A stretch of DNA of 64,000 nt, taken from Pseudomonadota bacterium. GTDB taxonomy: Bacteria > Pseudomonadota > Gammaproteobacteria > Arenicellales > UBA868. The notes beneath the pieces are model-generated. The model saw nothing but the letters and a program-made list of their open reading frames with translations. It did no database searches and was not told the DNA's origin. Positions 30,362-39,582 of this stretch are shown here, in pieces (position 1 is the stretch's first letter; every line of letters begins with the position of its first letter). Made by a program: the position numbers and the translations under genes. Location of the stretch: contig JAERSQ010000103.1 of the NCBI GenBank assembly GCA_016845525.1, positions 1 to 64,000 on the forward strand, in the 5' to 3' direction.

Positions 30362-31543
30362 ATGATGGACCCAATCTGGCTTTTGCTTCTGTTGCCCCTT
30401 GCCGGCTTTTCGGGCTGGGTGGCGGCTCAACGGGGCCGACTCCATCGGCGCAATGCTTCCGGGCCGAAGGCGATCTCCGACAGCTATGTCCGCAGCATCA
30501 ACTTTCTTGCGAACGATCAGCACGACGAAGCCCTTGATGTATTAGCCAAGGCGCTTGAAGATTATGATGAGTCGTTGGAAATTCAATTGGCGTTGGGCAC
30601 CTTGTTTCGGCGGCGAGGTGAGATCGAGAAGGCAACGCAGATTCACCAAGGGCTGATCTCTCGCCCAGGAATCAGCTCCGAGCAGAAAAGCCAGGTGCTC
30701 TTTGAGCTGGCGAATGACTACTTTAAAGCAGGATTACTCGACAGGGCCGAAAACCTGCTGCTGGAGTTAGGGGCGAGCGAAAGCTTCCGGGAGGCTTCAC
30801 TTCGGCTGCTGGTCCAGATCTATGAGAGTGAGCGGGAATGGGAGCGGGTGATTGCGGCTGCTGGGCACCTCGATAAGTTGACGACCGAAGTGTGGGCACC
30901 GCGGATCGCACAATATCAATGTGAGCTGGCTGAGCGTGCGCTTAATGCTGGAGATTACTCAGCAGCGAAGGATAGGACAACTAGTGCCCTGAATTTAAAC
31001 CGCAACTGTGCCCGGGCAATCATTTTACGGGGCAGACTGGAGGCTCTCTCGGGCCGTCATCGTCAGGCGGTGACGACGTGGACCCGACTTTGTGACGATC
31101 ATCCGGAGATGCTCAACGAGGTCGCGCGGCTAGTGCAGACGAGCGCTGAAAGTGTGGGCAAATCAGGGCTGTACGTCGACTTTTTGCTTCGGGCGCTCGA
31201 AAGCAGTTCTGATGAGCGTCTGCAGTTGTTGCTGGTCGACTTTCTTGCTCAAGAGGGGCGCAATGCAGAGGCGGAGGCCCATCTTGAGTCGTGGGTGGAG
31301 GAACACGGTAGCTTATCGGGTCTGAACCGACTGCTGGAAATACGGGTGGATAGTGGTTCGAGGAGTGACTCCAGTTCAGACTACGAACTGATGCGCAAGG
31401 TTTCGGGAAAGTTGTTGGCGGATCGCTCTGGCTATGAGTGTCGTTTCTGTGGATTTCAGGGTAAGTCCATGCACTGGCAGTGCCCTGGATGTCGACACTG
31501 GGATACCACTGCTCCGAGGCTGGCCACCATCAAACTCTCATAG
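30362..31543 (+). CDS. lapB: lipopolysaccharide assembly protein B (LapB/YciM)
   Basis: Membrane-anchored scaffold that in E. coli directs LpxC to FtsH and balances LPS output. 393 residues (or 392 from the second ATG at 30365): one N-terminal membrane helix (about 4-20), a TPR array over about 45-340 (for example ALEIQL-type repeats from LALGTLFRRRGEIEKA), then a C-terminal rubredoxin-like zinc/iron knuckle CRFCGF...CPGC. It lies immediately upstream of the surface-polysaccharide island. Confidence 0.93.
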   Translation: MMDPIWLLLLLPLAGFSGWVAAQRGRLHRRNASGPKAISDSYVRSINFLANDQHDEALDVLAKALEDYDESLEIQLALGTLFRRRGEIEKATQIHQGLISRPGISSEQKSQVLFELANDYFKAGLLDRAENLLLELGASESFREASLRLLVQIYESEREWERVIAAAGHLDKLTTEVWAPRIAQYQCELAERALNAGDYSAAKDRTTSALNLNRNCARAIILRGRLEALSGRHRQAVTTWTRLCDDHPEMLNEVARLVQTSAESVGKSGLYVDFLLRALESSSDERLQLLLVDFLAQEGRNAEAEAHLESWVEEHGSLSGLNRLLEIRVDSGSRSDSSSDYELMRKVSGKLLADRSGYECRFCGFQGKSMHWQCPGCRHWDTTAPRLATIKLS

Positions 31544-31598
31544 ACTATTGTGAACTATTTACCTTGAAGGCGCATTCAGAAAAAACGACTATCTCCTG

Positions 31599-31624
31599 TA
31601 TCGCGGTATCCGCGATAGTTTTCT
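31599..31624 (+). terminator. possible terminator or leader hairpin between lapB and the ComEA-like gene
   Basis: Perfect 8-bp stem TATCGCGG (31599-31606) / CCGCGATA (31610-31617) with a three-base loop, followed by GTTTTCT. This could end the rpsA-ihfB-lapAB transcript. The T-run is short and the next ATG is only 31 bases away, so a hairpin in the 5' leader of the next gene is equally possible. Confidence 0.45.
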
Positions 31625-31654
31625 GGAAACAAGCAACTACAAGGAGAGTAGATC

Positions 31655-31948
31655 ATGTATCAGTCAAAACTGAACCCGCTGTACGGCGCCCTGATTGCAG
31701 CGTTTTTGTCCTTTGGTCACGCGGCCAGTGCCGAACCGGTAGATATCAATCAGGCAGACGCGCAAAGTCTGGCAGAGAATATCCTCGGGGTCGGACCTGT
31801 GCTGGCTGGAGCGATTGTCACCTACCGCGACGAGAATGGAGCATTCCATACCGTCGACGAATTGCTGCAGGTCCCGGGAATTGGTCCCAAAGTGCTGGAG
31901 AAAAACGAGGAAACGCTGTTGGTGGATGGAAAAGCCCACCAGAACTGA
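31655..31948 (+). CDS. ComEA-like helix-hairpin-helix DNA-binding protein, exported
   Basis: 97 residues. An N-terminal signal peptide (hydrophobic 10-22, cleavage likely after GHAASA) is followed by a ComEA-type double helix-hairpin-helix: INQADAQSLAENILGVGPVLA and VDELLQVPGIGPKVL. ComEA binds incoming DNA in the periplasm during natural transformation; short ComEA paralogues of this kind are common and often of unknown role. Strong ribosome site AAGGAGAG. In Pseudomonas aeruginosa a similar small gene flanks the wbp O-antigen locus, which is also adjacent here. A strong terminator follows. Confidence 0.88.
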   Translation: MYQSKLNPLYGALIAAFLSFGHAASAEPVDINQADAQSLAENILGVGPVLAGAIVTYRDENGAFHTVDELLQVPGIGPKVLEKNEETLLVDGKAHQN

Positions 31949-31972
31949 TAGAATTCAACCTCGGATTCGAAG

Positions 31973-32003
31973 AAGGGTGCCTGAGAGGGCGCCCTTTCTT
32001 TTT
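31973..32003 (+). terminator. rho-independent terminator after the ComEA-like gene
   Basis: 9-bp stem AAGGGTGCC (31973-31981) / GGCGCCCTT (31988-31996), with one G-T pair, a TGAGAG loop, and TCTTTTT after it. It separates the ComEA-like gene from ugd, so the polysaccharide genes probably start their own transcript. The remaining bases to 32040 hold the ugd ribosome site. Confidence 0.85.
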
Positions 32004-32039
32004 GCCCAAAAAATGCTCTGAAATTTTGGAGTTTCGCCA

Positions 32040-33377
32040 GTGAAAGTAACGATCGTGGGTAGCGGTTATGTAGGTCTCGTCTCAGGTGCGTGCCTTGCCG
32101 ACGTGGGGAATGACGTACTGTGCATGGACGCGGATCAATCAAAGATCGAGAGCCTTAGACAGGGCCGAATCCCGATCTATGAGCCCGGACTGGAAGACCT
32201 GATTAGCGCGAACACGGCAGAGGGGCGACTGGATTTTACGACCGACCTTTCCGAGGGAGTGCAGTTTGCCCAGATCATATTTATCGCAGTGGGGACACCT
32301 CCCGACGAAGACGGGGCGGCCGATTTGCAACATGTTCTGGCAGTCGCAAGGGCAATAGGAGATGCGCTGACGGATTATCGGGTCATTGTGAACAAATCAA
32401 CCGTTCCGGTCGGCACCGCCGACAAAGTCCGCGCCGAGATTCAGTCTCGTCTCGATAACCGAGGTGTTGACCTTGAGTTCTCTGTTGTTTCCAACCCCGA
32501 GTTTCTGAAAGAAGGCGCGGCAATCGAGGATTTTCTTAAGCCCGACCGCATTGTCGTTGGCGTAGATAATGAGCGTCCCAGGCAATTGATGCGGGAACTT
32601 TATGCGCCGTTCAATCGAAGTCATGACCGATTGCTGTTTATGGATCTGTCCTCGGCTGAACTCACCAAGTACGCGGCGAATGCAATGTTGGCAACCAAGA
32701 TTTCATTCATGAACGAATTGGCGAACATCTCGGAGCGGGTCGGGGCGGATATAGAGACAGTTCGACTGGGGATGGGTTCAGATCCGCGCATCGGCTACCA
32801 TTTCATCTATCCCGGCTGCGGCTATGGGGGCTCGTGTTTTCCAAAAGATGTCCAGGCTCTCGCGAGAACGGCGCAGACTAGCGGTTGTGAGCCAAGAATT
32901 CTGGACGCGGTCGAGGCGGTTAACCAGAGTCAGAAACTCAGCCTCGTTGAGAAGGTGGTTTCGCGATTTGGGGAAAATCTGAATGGCTGTCATTTTGCGG
33001 TGTGGGGTCTGGCTTTCAAGCCCAATACGGATGACATGCGCGAAGCGCCGAGCGGCGTCATCATCAGGGAACTTTGCAACCGAGGGGCAACCGTCAGCGC
33101 GTTTGATCCAGTGGCAGTTGACGAAGCGAAGAAGGTGTTTTCTGGTGATGAACGTGTGACCTTTGAGGCAGAACGCTACCGGGTGTTGGATGGTGCCGAT
33201 GGACTCATTCTCGTGACCGAGTGGAAAGCGTTTCGTAGCCCCGATTTGACCCGTATTCGTAAAGCGCTTCGCAGCGCAATTATTTTTGACGGCCGCAATG
33301 TATTTGATCCGGAACTCGTGAGGGAGCATGGCCTTGATTACTACAGTATCGGCCGACGCCCCATTCTCGCGGGGTAG
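32040..33377 (+). CDS. ugd: UDP-glucose 6-dehydrogenase
   Basis: Oxidises UDP-glucose to UDP-glucuronate with two NAD+, supplying uronic acid or its derivatives for surface polysaccharide. 445 residues: NAD fingerprint VGSGYVGL near the N-terminus, [12 protein letters not shown], and catalytic Cys266 in YGGSCFPKD. The start is GTG at 32040 with GGAG about 9 bases upstream. First gene of the polysaccharide island; rfaE1 begins 5 bases after its stop. Confidence 0.96.
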   Translation: MKVTIVGSGYVGLVSGACLADVGNDVLCMDADQSKIESLRQGRIPIYEPGLEDLISANTAEGRLDFTTDLSEGVQFAQIIFIAVGTPPDEDGAADLQHVLAVARAIGDALTDYRVIVNKSTVPVGTADKVRAEIQSRLDNRGVDLEFSVVSNPEFLKEGAAIEDFLKPDRIVVGVDNERPRQLMRELYAPFNRSHDRLLFMDLSSAELTKYAANAMLATKISFMNELANISERVGADIETVRLGMGSDPRIGYHFIYPGCGYGGSCFPKDVQALARTAQTSGCEPRILDAVEAVNQSQKLSLVEKVVSRFGENLNGCHFAVWGLAFKPNTDDMREAPSGVIIRELCNRGATVSAFDPVAVDEAKKVFSGDERVTFEAERYRVLDGADGLILVTEWKAFRSPDLTRIRKALRSAIIFDGRNVFDPELVREHGLDYYSIGRRPILAG

Positions 33378-33382
33378 GGAAA

Positions 33383-34342
33383 ATGTCGCCTATGGATGAT
33401 GACTTTCTCAGCGGGCTCCGTGCCAAGCGGGTCCTGGTAGTGGGCGACACGATGCTCGACCGTTATTGGATTGGCGATGTGACCCGTGTGTCGCCCGAGG
33501 CGCCAGTGCCGATTGTGAATATCGGAGAGGTTAAAGAATGTGCGGGAGGTGCAGGCAATGTAGCGGCGAACATCGCTTCTCTTGGTGCCAACTGCGAATT
33601 AGTATCATTTATTGGTGATGACGATGCCGGGCGTCGTTTGAGTGAGTTGTTAGCGAACGCGGGGGTGGATCGGCACTTTCACATCGACCCGCAGGGACGT
33701 ACCACTGAAAAACTCAGGATCGTGTCCCGGAACCAGCAGCTCCTTCGGGCGGATTTCGAGTCGCGCCCATCGACCCAGTTACTCGAGCAAAGTGTCGCCG
33801 ATTACCGGGAGATCAGCCAGAACGTTGATTCGATCGTTATCTCGGACTATGGCAAGGGCGGGCTGGCGTATATCGAGCAGATGATCCAGGTCGCGAGGGA
33901 CCGTGAGATTCCGGTTATTGTGGATCCCAAAGGAGCTGACTATGCCCGCTACCGGGGCGCCACTTTGGTTACGCCGAACCGTGATGAGTTTGCCTTGGCC
34001 ACCGGCATTACAACCGATCATCCGGGGTTTTCGGACACCGCACAGAATCTGGTTCAGCAAGCGGATCTAACCGGTCTGTTGGTCACTCGGGGAGATGAGG
34101 GAATGACGCTCTTTCTCGCATCAGGGGAGATCATCCATCGGGACGCAACTGCCCGGGAAGTGTTTGATGTGAGTGGAGCAGGCGATACCGTAGTTGCGGT
34201 AATTTCTGTGGGTATTGCTGCAAGCCTCGCTTGGGCTGACTGCATTAAGTTAGCCACTCTCGGCGCCAGTGCCGTCGTGGGCCGGTTTGGAACAAGCGTG
34301 GTTCGCCAGTCGGATCTGATGCCTGCCAGTCAAGGGGGGTGA
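33383..34342 (+). CDS. rfaE1: D-glycero-beta-D-manno-heptose-7-phosphate kinase (RfaE domain I type)
   Basis: PfkB-family sugar kinase that forms heptose-1,7-bisphosphate on the way to ADP-heptose for the LPS inner core. 319 residues with CAGGAGNVAANIASLGA near the N-terminus and the catalytic DVSGAGDTVVAV near residue 255. E. coli HldE adds a C-terminal adenylyltransferase domain; here the protein ends after the kinase, so the nucleotidyltransferase must be encoded elsewhere. hldD follows 6 bases later, supporting the heptose assignment. Confidence 0.92.
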   Translation: MSPMDDDFLSGLRAKRVLVVGDTMLDRYWIGDVTRVSPEAPVPIVNIGEVKECAGGAGNVAANIASLGANCELVSFIGDDDAGRRLSELLANAGVDRHFHIDPQGRTTEKLRIVSRNQQLLRADFESRPSTQLLEQSVADYREISQNVDSIVISDYGKGGLAYIEQMIQVARDREIPVIVDPKGADYARYRGATLVTPNRDEFALATGITTDHPGFSDTAQNLVQQADLTGLLVTRGDEGMTLFLASGEIIHRDATAREVFDVSGAGDTVVAVISVGIAASLAWADCIKLATLGASAVVGRFGTSVVRQSDLMPASQGG

Positions 34343-34348
34343 CTGAAG

Positions 34349-35359
34349 ATGATCATCGTCACCGGAGGGGCCGGATTTATTGGATCGAACTTGATTGCGA
34401 CGCTGAATTCGCTCGATCGCGCGGACATAATTCTGGTAGATGATCTCTCGGATGCGGCGAAGATTCAAAACATCAGTGACCTTGCTATTGCGGATTATCT
34501 CGACAAAGATGATTTTCGAAAAGAGATCATAAGTTCGGGGCTGCCCGGAAACGTAAGCGCAGTATTTCATCAGGGAGCCTGCTCCGATACGATGGCGAGC
34601 GATGGTCGATACGTCATGGAGGTGAACTACGAATATTCGAAGGTCCTGCTCGGCGCGTGCATCGAGAAGGGGGTATCCATGATCTATGCTTCTTCGGCAT
34701 CTGTTTACGGCTCCAACGGGCCGTTTGATGAAGCACTTGAAAATGAACGCCCACTGAATGCTTACGCCTATTCGAAGACACTATTCGATCGCTACGCGTT
34801 TGCACGCCGCCGGGGCCTTTCATCCCAGATTGTGGGGCTAAGATACTTCAACGTCTATGGTCCTCGCGAGGCGCATAAAGGCCGCATGGCCTCTGTCGCC
34901 TGGCATCTGACGCATCAATACTTCGAGACGGGCTCCGTCCGGCTGTTTGAGGGTTCGGGCGGCTATCAGGCCGGTGAGCAAAGGCGTGACTTCATTCACG
35001 TGGATGACGTTATTCAGGCAAATCTGTATTTCTTGAATAATCCAGAGAAAAGCGGAATCTTTAACGTCGGTACAGGAAGCGCCCAAAGCTTCAATGATGT
35101 CGCTTTAGCGGTTATCAACGCGTGCCGGAAAATCGATGGCGAGCCCCGCTTGTCGCTCGAAGACGCTTGTCGCGATGGGTTACTAAGTTACTTCCCAATG
35201 CCCGAAGCGTTGCAAGGGAAGTACCAGAGTTTTACCGAAGCCAATATTGACCGCTTGAAGGCGGCCGGTTTTTCAAACCCCTGCGATAACGTTGAACAAG
35301 GCGTAGGACGATATGCAGGCGGGCTGTACTCCGAGCTCAAGGGGGAGACCCAAGAATGA
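34349..35359 (+). CDS. hldD: ADP-L-glycero-D-manno-heptose 6-epimerase
   Basis: Extended SDR enzyme that inverts C6 of ADP-heptose. 336 residues: [15 protein letters not shown] at the N-terminus, HQGACSDT (diagnostic for the family), YASSASVYG and the catalytic YAYSKTLFDRYA, then RYFNVYGPREAHKGRMAS. Overlaps rmlB by 4 bases, so it is in the same operon. Confidence 0.96.
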   Translation: MIIVTGGAGFIGSNLIATLNSLDRADIILVDDLSDAAKIQNISDLAIADYLDKDDFRKEIISSGLPGNVSAVFHQGACSDTMASDGRYVMEVNYEYSKVLLGACIEKGVSMIYASSASVYGSNGPFDEALENERPLNAYAYSKTLFDRYAFARRRGLSSQIVGLRYFNVYGPREAHKGRMASVAWHLTHQYFETGSVRLFEGSGGYQAGEQRRDFIHVDDVIQANLYFLNNPEKSGIFNVGTGSAQSFNDVALAVINACRKIDGEPRLSLEDACRDGLLSYFPMPEALQGKYQSFTEANIDRLKAAGFSNPCDNVEQGVGRYAGGLYSELKGETQE

Positions 35360-36480
35360 CCGCGCACCCCTCCATTTCAACGCCAACCCAGATACTCCCG
35401 GAGCCCAATCAGTGCTGCGTCATGGTGACCGGCGGGGCTGGATTTATCGGTTCGGCCGTGATTCGTCAATTGATCGCTGATCAATATGCAGCGATTATCA
35501 ACGTTGACGTTCTGACTTATGCGGGAAACGAGGCAACGTTGGCCAAGGAGTCGGCCTATCCGGGATACCGGCATGAGAAAACCGACATCCGTGAGGCGGG
35601 CGCGATCCGGGAATTGGTGGATCGTTATCGCCCCGATGCCATCATGCATTTAGCCGCGGAGTCTCACGTGGATCGGTCCATCGATGGCCCAGGCGATTTC
35701 ATCAACACAAATATCCATGGCACCTATAATCTTCTTGAAGCGGTCCGGGCAGAAGATGAAAGGCGCGCAACTGAATCGGGTGCTCAAGCCGCTAGAATCC
35801 GCTTTCATCATATTTCTACAGATGAGGTCTTTGGTTCCCTTGGGGCGACGGGTCTGTTTCATGAGGATTCGTCCTATCAGCCGAATTCACCGTATTCGGC
35901 GAGCAAGGCGGCCTCTGACCACTTGGTCCGGGCCTGGGGGGAAACGTTTGGCATCAATGCCGTGGTGTCTAACTGTTCGAACAATTACGGTCCGTATCAA
36001 TACCCCGAGAAGCTGGTTCCCGTGGTAATTCATCAGGCCATGGCAGGAAACCCGATTCCTGTTTACGGAAAGGGGGACAATATTCGCGATTGGCTCTATG
36101 TCGATGACCACGCCAGGGCACTCGTCATGGTCATGAGCCGGGGCCAATCGGGCCGCACTTACAACATCGGGGGCGACGCCGAGAGAACGAATCTTGAAGT
36201 GGTGGAGACGATCTGTCGGGAATTGGGTGGGATTTCGCCTCGGAGGGAAGGTCGATATTCAGATCTGATCGCCTTTGTTAAAGACCGGCCAGGCCACGAT
36301 TTCCGGTATGCGATCGATGCTTCGCGGATCAAAAATGAGCTTGGGTGGCAACCGCAAGAGCGGTTTGAATCCGGGATTCAGCGGACGATCGAGTGGTATT
36401 TGAATAATCAGCAATGGGTCGAGGAAGTCGGAGGCAAACAATCGGCATCGACACGTTTAGGCCTTGGAGGTTCAAGATGA
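35356..36480 (+). CDS. rmlB: dTDP-glucose 4,6-dehydratase
   Basis: Converts dTDP-glucose to dTDP-4-keto-6-deoxyglucose, precursor of dTDP-rhamnose and other deoxysugars. 374 residues: [14 protein letters not shown] about residue 25, [12 protein letters not shown], and [12 protein letters not shown]. The N-terminus is about 20 residues longer than usual. Its stop overlaps the rmlA start by 4 bases; rmlC and rmlD are not in the window. Confidence 0.96.
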   Translation: MTAHPSISTPTQILPEPNQCCVMVTGGAGFIGSAVIRQLIADQYAAIINVDVLTYAGNEATLAKESAYPGYRHEKTDIREAGAIRELVDRYRPDAIMHLAAESHVDRSIDGPGDFINTNIHGTYNLLEAVRAEDERRATESGAQAARIRFHHISTDEVFGSLGATGLFHEDSSYQPNSPYSASKAASDHLVRAWGETFGINAVVSNCSNNYGPYQYPEKLVPVVIHQAMAGNPIPVYGKGDNIRDWLYVDDHARALVMVMSRGQSGRTYNIGGDAERTNLEVVETICRELGGISPRREGRYSDLIAFVKDRPGHDFRYAIDASRIKNELGWQPQERFESGIQRTIEWYLNNQQWVEEVGGKQSASTRLGLGGSR

Positions 36481-37361
36481 GAGGGCTGATTCTGGCGGGC
36501 GGAGCGGGAACCCGGTTGGCGCCGGTAACACAGGTGGTCTCCAAGCAGCTTTTGCCGGTCTACGATAAACCGATGATTTACTACCCGCTTAGCGTCCTGA
36601 TGTTGGCGGGTATCCGGGACATCATGTTGATTTCTACGCCGCAGGATACACCGCGGTTTCAGGAACTGCTGGGAACCGGAGAGCAATGGGGCTTAAACCT
36701 CGCCTATGCGGTCCAGCCCTCTCCGGACGGCCTTGCGCAGGCACTGATCATCGGCTCCGAATTTGTCGGGAACGGGCCTTGCTCGCTCATCCTCGGAGAT
36801 AACATTTTTCACGGCGATCAATTATCCGATGCCGTCAGGCGTGCCGCCGCGCTGAAGGCCGGGGCGACGGTATTCGCCTATCCTGTAAATGATCCCGAGC
36901 GTTACGGGGTGGTGAGCTTCGACGATCAGGGTAGAGCGCAAACACTTGAAGAAAAACCGACAAAACCGCGTTCACGATACGCGGTGACGGGCCTGTATTT
37001 TTACGATCAGAACGCGGCTGACTATGCACGATCGTTGAAACCGTCGGATCGCGGTGAACTGGAAATCACCGACCTTAACCGGGTTTATCTTGAGCAAGGC
37101 AGCCTCAACGTCGAGTTGCTGGGACGGGGTACCGCCTGGCTTGATACCGGTACCCATGAGTCTCTCCTGCAGGCTTCGGTGTTTATCGAGACGCTCGAGA
37201 CGCGTCAGGGAATGAAGATCTGTTGTCCCGAGGAGATCGCATTCCGTATGGACTACATCGGGATCGAAGCTCTTGCAGAGCTGGCCTCAAACCTAGGCAA
37301 GAGCACGTATGGAAAGTATCTTCGTGAGTTGGTGACGGAGCATCATTCGGGCGACTCTTAA
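36477..37361 (+). CDS. rmlA: glucose-1-phosphate thymidylyltransferase
   Basis: Makes dTDP-glucose, the substrate of RmlB. 294 residues with [38 protein letters not shown] and [11 protein letters not shown] 36477 is fixed by a perfect GGAGG 6 bases upstream and the ATGA overlap with rmlB; in-frame sequence back to 36414 lies within rmlB and is not used. Confidence 0.97.
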   Translation: MRGLILAGGAGTRLAPVTQVVSKQLLPVYDKPMIYYPLSVLMLAGIRDIMLISTPQDTPRFQELLGTGEQWGLNLAYAVQPSPDGLAQALIIGSEFVGNGPCSLILGDNIFHGDQLSDAVRRAAALKAGATVFAYPVNDPERYGVVSFDDQGRAQTLEEKPTKPRSRYAVTGLYFYDQNAADYARSLKPSDRGELEITDLNRVYLEQGSLNVELLGRGTAWLDTGTHESLLQASVFIETLETRQGMKICCPEEIAFRMDYIGIEALAELASNLGKSTYGKYLRELVTEHHSGDS

Positions 37362-37376
37362 GGCATCCTTAGCACA

Positions 37377-38222
37377 GTGCGGAGAGAGCTTTTGCGATCA
37401 ACTACCACGCGCCATCGCGCGGATCCGCTCTATATTCCCGGGAGCATTGTCGAACACCGCTTTGTCATTGGCCAGCTCGCAAAGCGGGCGATTCTGGGGC
37501 GATACCGCGGGACAGTGCTGGGTTTGCTATGGTCTCTATTAACGCCACTTCTGTTGCTTGCTGTCTATACCTTCGTTTTTGGCACGATCCTCCAGGTCCG
37601 GTGGGTTTCGCAGAGTGGAGGCAATGCGGAATTTGCTGCTATCCTGTTTTCCGGTATGTTGGTCCACGGCATCCTGGCGGAGTGCCTCACACAGGCCTCA
37701 ACCCTGATTGTCTCCAACCCGCAATACGTTAAAAAAGTCGTCTTCCCTTTGGAGGCGTTGCCCTGGGTCACCGTGATCAGCGCGTTCTTTCAGGGTGTAA
37801 TCAGCACAGGAATCCTTCTAGCGTATCTCTTTTTCGTCCAGGGAAGCATTCCCTGGACGGCGGTGCTTTTCCCAATTCCGTTGTTTGTTCTTGCCTTCGT
37901 TTGTATCGCCGTCGGTTGGCTTATCTCGGCGACGGCGGTGTACCTCAAGGATATTGCGCAGATGATGGGCCTGCTCAGCACGGTGCTTTTTTTCATGGCG
38001 CCCATTCTTTACCCCAAGACCGCGTTGCCTGTCGAGTTCCAAAACCTGCTCTACCTTAATCCTCTTACCTACATCATCGAACAGTTTAGGGCGGTCGTGT
38101 TGTGGGGTGAACTCCCCAACTGGAATGGATTAGGCCTGTATGGAGTTGCTTCAGTCGTGATTGCCTGGATGTCGCTCGCTTGGTTCCAAAGAACGCGAAG
38201 AGGATTCGCAGATGTCCTCTGA
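37377..38222 (+). CDS. wzm: polysaccharide ABC exporter, permease subunit (Wzm type)
   Basis: ABC-2 type membrane subunit that, with Wzt, moves a finished lipid-linked polysaccharide across the inner membrane. 281 residues, about six membrane segments, with the amphipathic RAILGRYRGTVLGLLWSLL typical of the family before the first helix. The start is GTG 37377; a TTG at 37392 with GGAGAG upstream is an alternative. The last 11 bases overlap wzt. Confidence 0.93.
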   Translation: MRRELLRSTTTRHRADPLYIPGSIVEHRFVIGQLAKRAILGRYRGTVLGLLWSLLTPLLLLAVYTFVFGTILQVRWVSQSGGNAEFAAILFSGMLVHGILAECLTQASTLIVSNPQYVKKVVFPLEALPWVTVISAFFQGVISTGILLAYLFFVQGSIPWTAVLFPIPLFVLAFVCIAVGWLISATAVYLKDIAQMMGLLSTVLFFMAPILYPKTALPVEFQNLLYLNPLTYIIEQFRAVVLWGELPNWNGLGLYGVASVVIAWMSLAWFQRTRRGFADVL

Positions 38223-39582
38223 GTCGTCAATCAGTGTAACGGGGCTGGGCAAGGATTACCGAATTTACGGCAGGCCGATCGACCGGATCCGCGAGATGTA
38301 TTCGGTCCGCGGGCGCACCTACCATTCGGTCTTTACGGCATTGAATGACGTCAGCTTTGACGTCGTTTCGGGAGAGACGGTCGGGATTATCGGCCCAAAT
38401 GGTTCCGGAAAATCCACCCTGCTTGAGATGGTATGCGGTACGCTCACTCCAACCCGGGGCACAGTAGCGGTGAGCGGCAGATTGGCCGCGCTTTTGGAGC
38501 TCGGCGCGGGCTTTAATCCCGCGTTTTCTGGGCGGGAGAATGTTTATCTGAATGCAGCTTTGTTGGGCATTTCCAGAGAAGAGGTTGAGGATCGTTTCGA
38601 GGATATCGTCGAGTTTGCCGGCATCGGAGAGTTTATCGAGCACCCGGTCAGTACCTACTCCAGCGGTATGTATGTCCGGCTTGCTTTTGCAACTGCTGTG
38701 AATACGGACCCAGACATCCTGATTGTCGACGAAGCTCTCGCCGTCGGTGATATTCGATTTCAGCGAAAGTGTTTCCGTCGTTTTCAGGAGATGCAAAAAG
38801 CAGGAAAAACGATTCTTTTTGTTACCCATTCGGTAGACCTTGTTCAAGCCCACTGCTCACGTGCGATTTATTTGAAGTCTGGAAATATCCGGTCAAAAGG
38901 CGAGCCTAAGGCCGTGATCCAGGACTATCTGGAAGATCTTTTTGGATCAGAGCGTTCAGCTGCAACTCAACCTCAGTTAATGGAATCGCCGGCGTCGCCT
39001 CCATCAGGCACTATGGAAGAAGACAGGGCCGGGGTCGGCGGGAAGATTAGAGTATCTTCAGGAAAAACGCGAAGCCCCGTGAGCGTAAAGTGCCCGCCGG
39101 ACCTTTGCCCAACTCGGCCGCTTTACAATTCGAATGAGTATCGCTGGGGTGATCAGCGGGTCGCGATCTATGACTATGCGCTACATGGGGAGAATGGACC
39201 CGTAAGAGGCGGGTTCGAGCGCGGACAAAAAGTGGGCCTTGATCTCTCCGTGTTCTTTGTTGAGAACGTCAAAGATCTGATCATCGGATTCACGGTGAAA
39301 ACGGTTGATGGTCGAACTGTTTTTGGCGCGAATACCCGAGAAAGGGGTATTGAGGTGCCAAGTCTCGCGGCAGGCTGTGAGATCCTCGTGCGCTTCGACT
39401 TCATTTGTGCTCTTATTCCCGGGGAATACTTTCTTTCGATTGGTATCGCGCAGGATGATCTCAGTCGTGACAATGTCGCCGTAGATCGAAGGTACGATCT
39501 CATTCATATGCCGGTGCGGGGTGCGCCGGGCGACTTTGGGGTGGCAGATCTTGGCCTCGCGATCGCGTTCCCCCATTCATGA
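38212..39582 (+). CDS. wzt: polysaccharide ABC exporter, ATPase with C-terminal carbohydrate-binding domain (Wzt type)
   Basis: 456 residues from ATG 38212 (AGAGG 9 bases upstream). Residues 1-250 are the ATPase: Walker A GPNGSGKST at 61-69, signature YSSGMYVRLAFA at 149-160, Walker B ILIVDEALAVGD at 169-180. A polar linker (about 255-300) leads to a beta-sandwich region (about 305-456; RWGDQRVAIYDYAL, FGANTRERG, PGEYFLSIGI) matching the Wzt C-terminal domain, which in E. coli O8/O9a recognises the capped end of the O-antigen. Export of a terminally marked chain is therefore inferred. Coupled to wzm (11-base overlap) and to the giant protein (ATGA). Confidence 0.93.
   Translation: MSSESSISVTGLGKDYRIYGRPIDRIREMYSVRGRTYHSVFTALNDVSFDVVSGETVGIIGPNGSGKSTLLEMVCGTLTPTRGTVAVSGRLAALLELGAGFNPAFSGRENVYLNAALLGISREEVEDRFEDIVEFAGIGEFIEHPVSTYSSGMYVRLAFATAVNTDPDILIVDEALAVGDIRFQRKCFRRFQEMQKAGKTILFVTHSVDLVQAHCSRAIYLKSGNIRSKGEPKAVIQDYLEDLFGSERSAATQPQLMESPASPPSGTMEEDRAGVGGKIRVSSGKTRSPVSVKCPPDLCPTRPLYNSNEYRWGDQRVAIYDYALHGENGPVRGGFERGQKVGLDLSVFFVENVKDLIIGFTVKTVDGRTVFGANTRERGIEVPSLAAGCEILVRFDFICALIPGEYFLSIGIAQDDLSRDNVAVDRRYDLIHMPVRGAPGDFGVADLGLAIAFPHS

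Noticed and set aside
31480-32043. 187-codon open frame on the plus strand across lapB end, the ComEA-like gene and ugd start
   Set aside because: Runs through two hairpins and a strong terminator, and overlaps the well-supported ComEA-like gene in another frame.
38227-38853. 208-codon open frame on the minus strand
   Set aside because: Opposite the ATPase domain of wzt, whose motifs are all intact.
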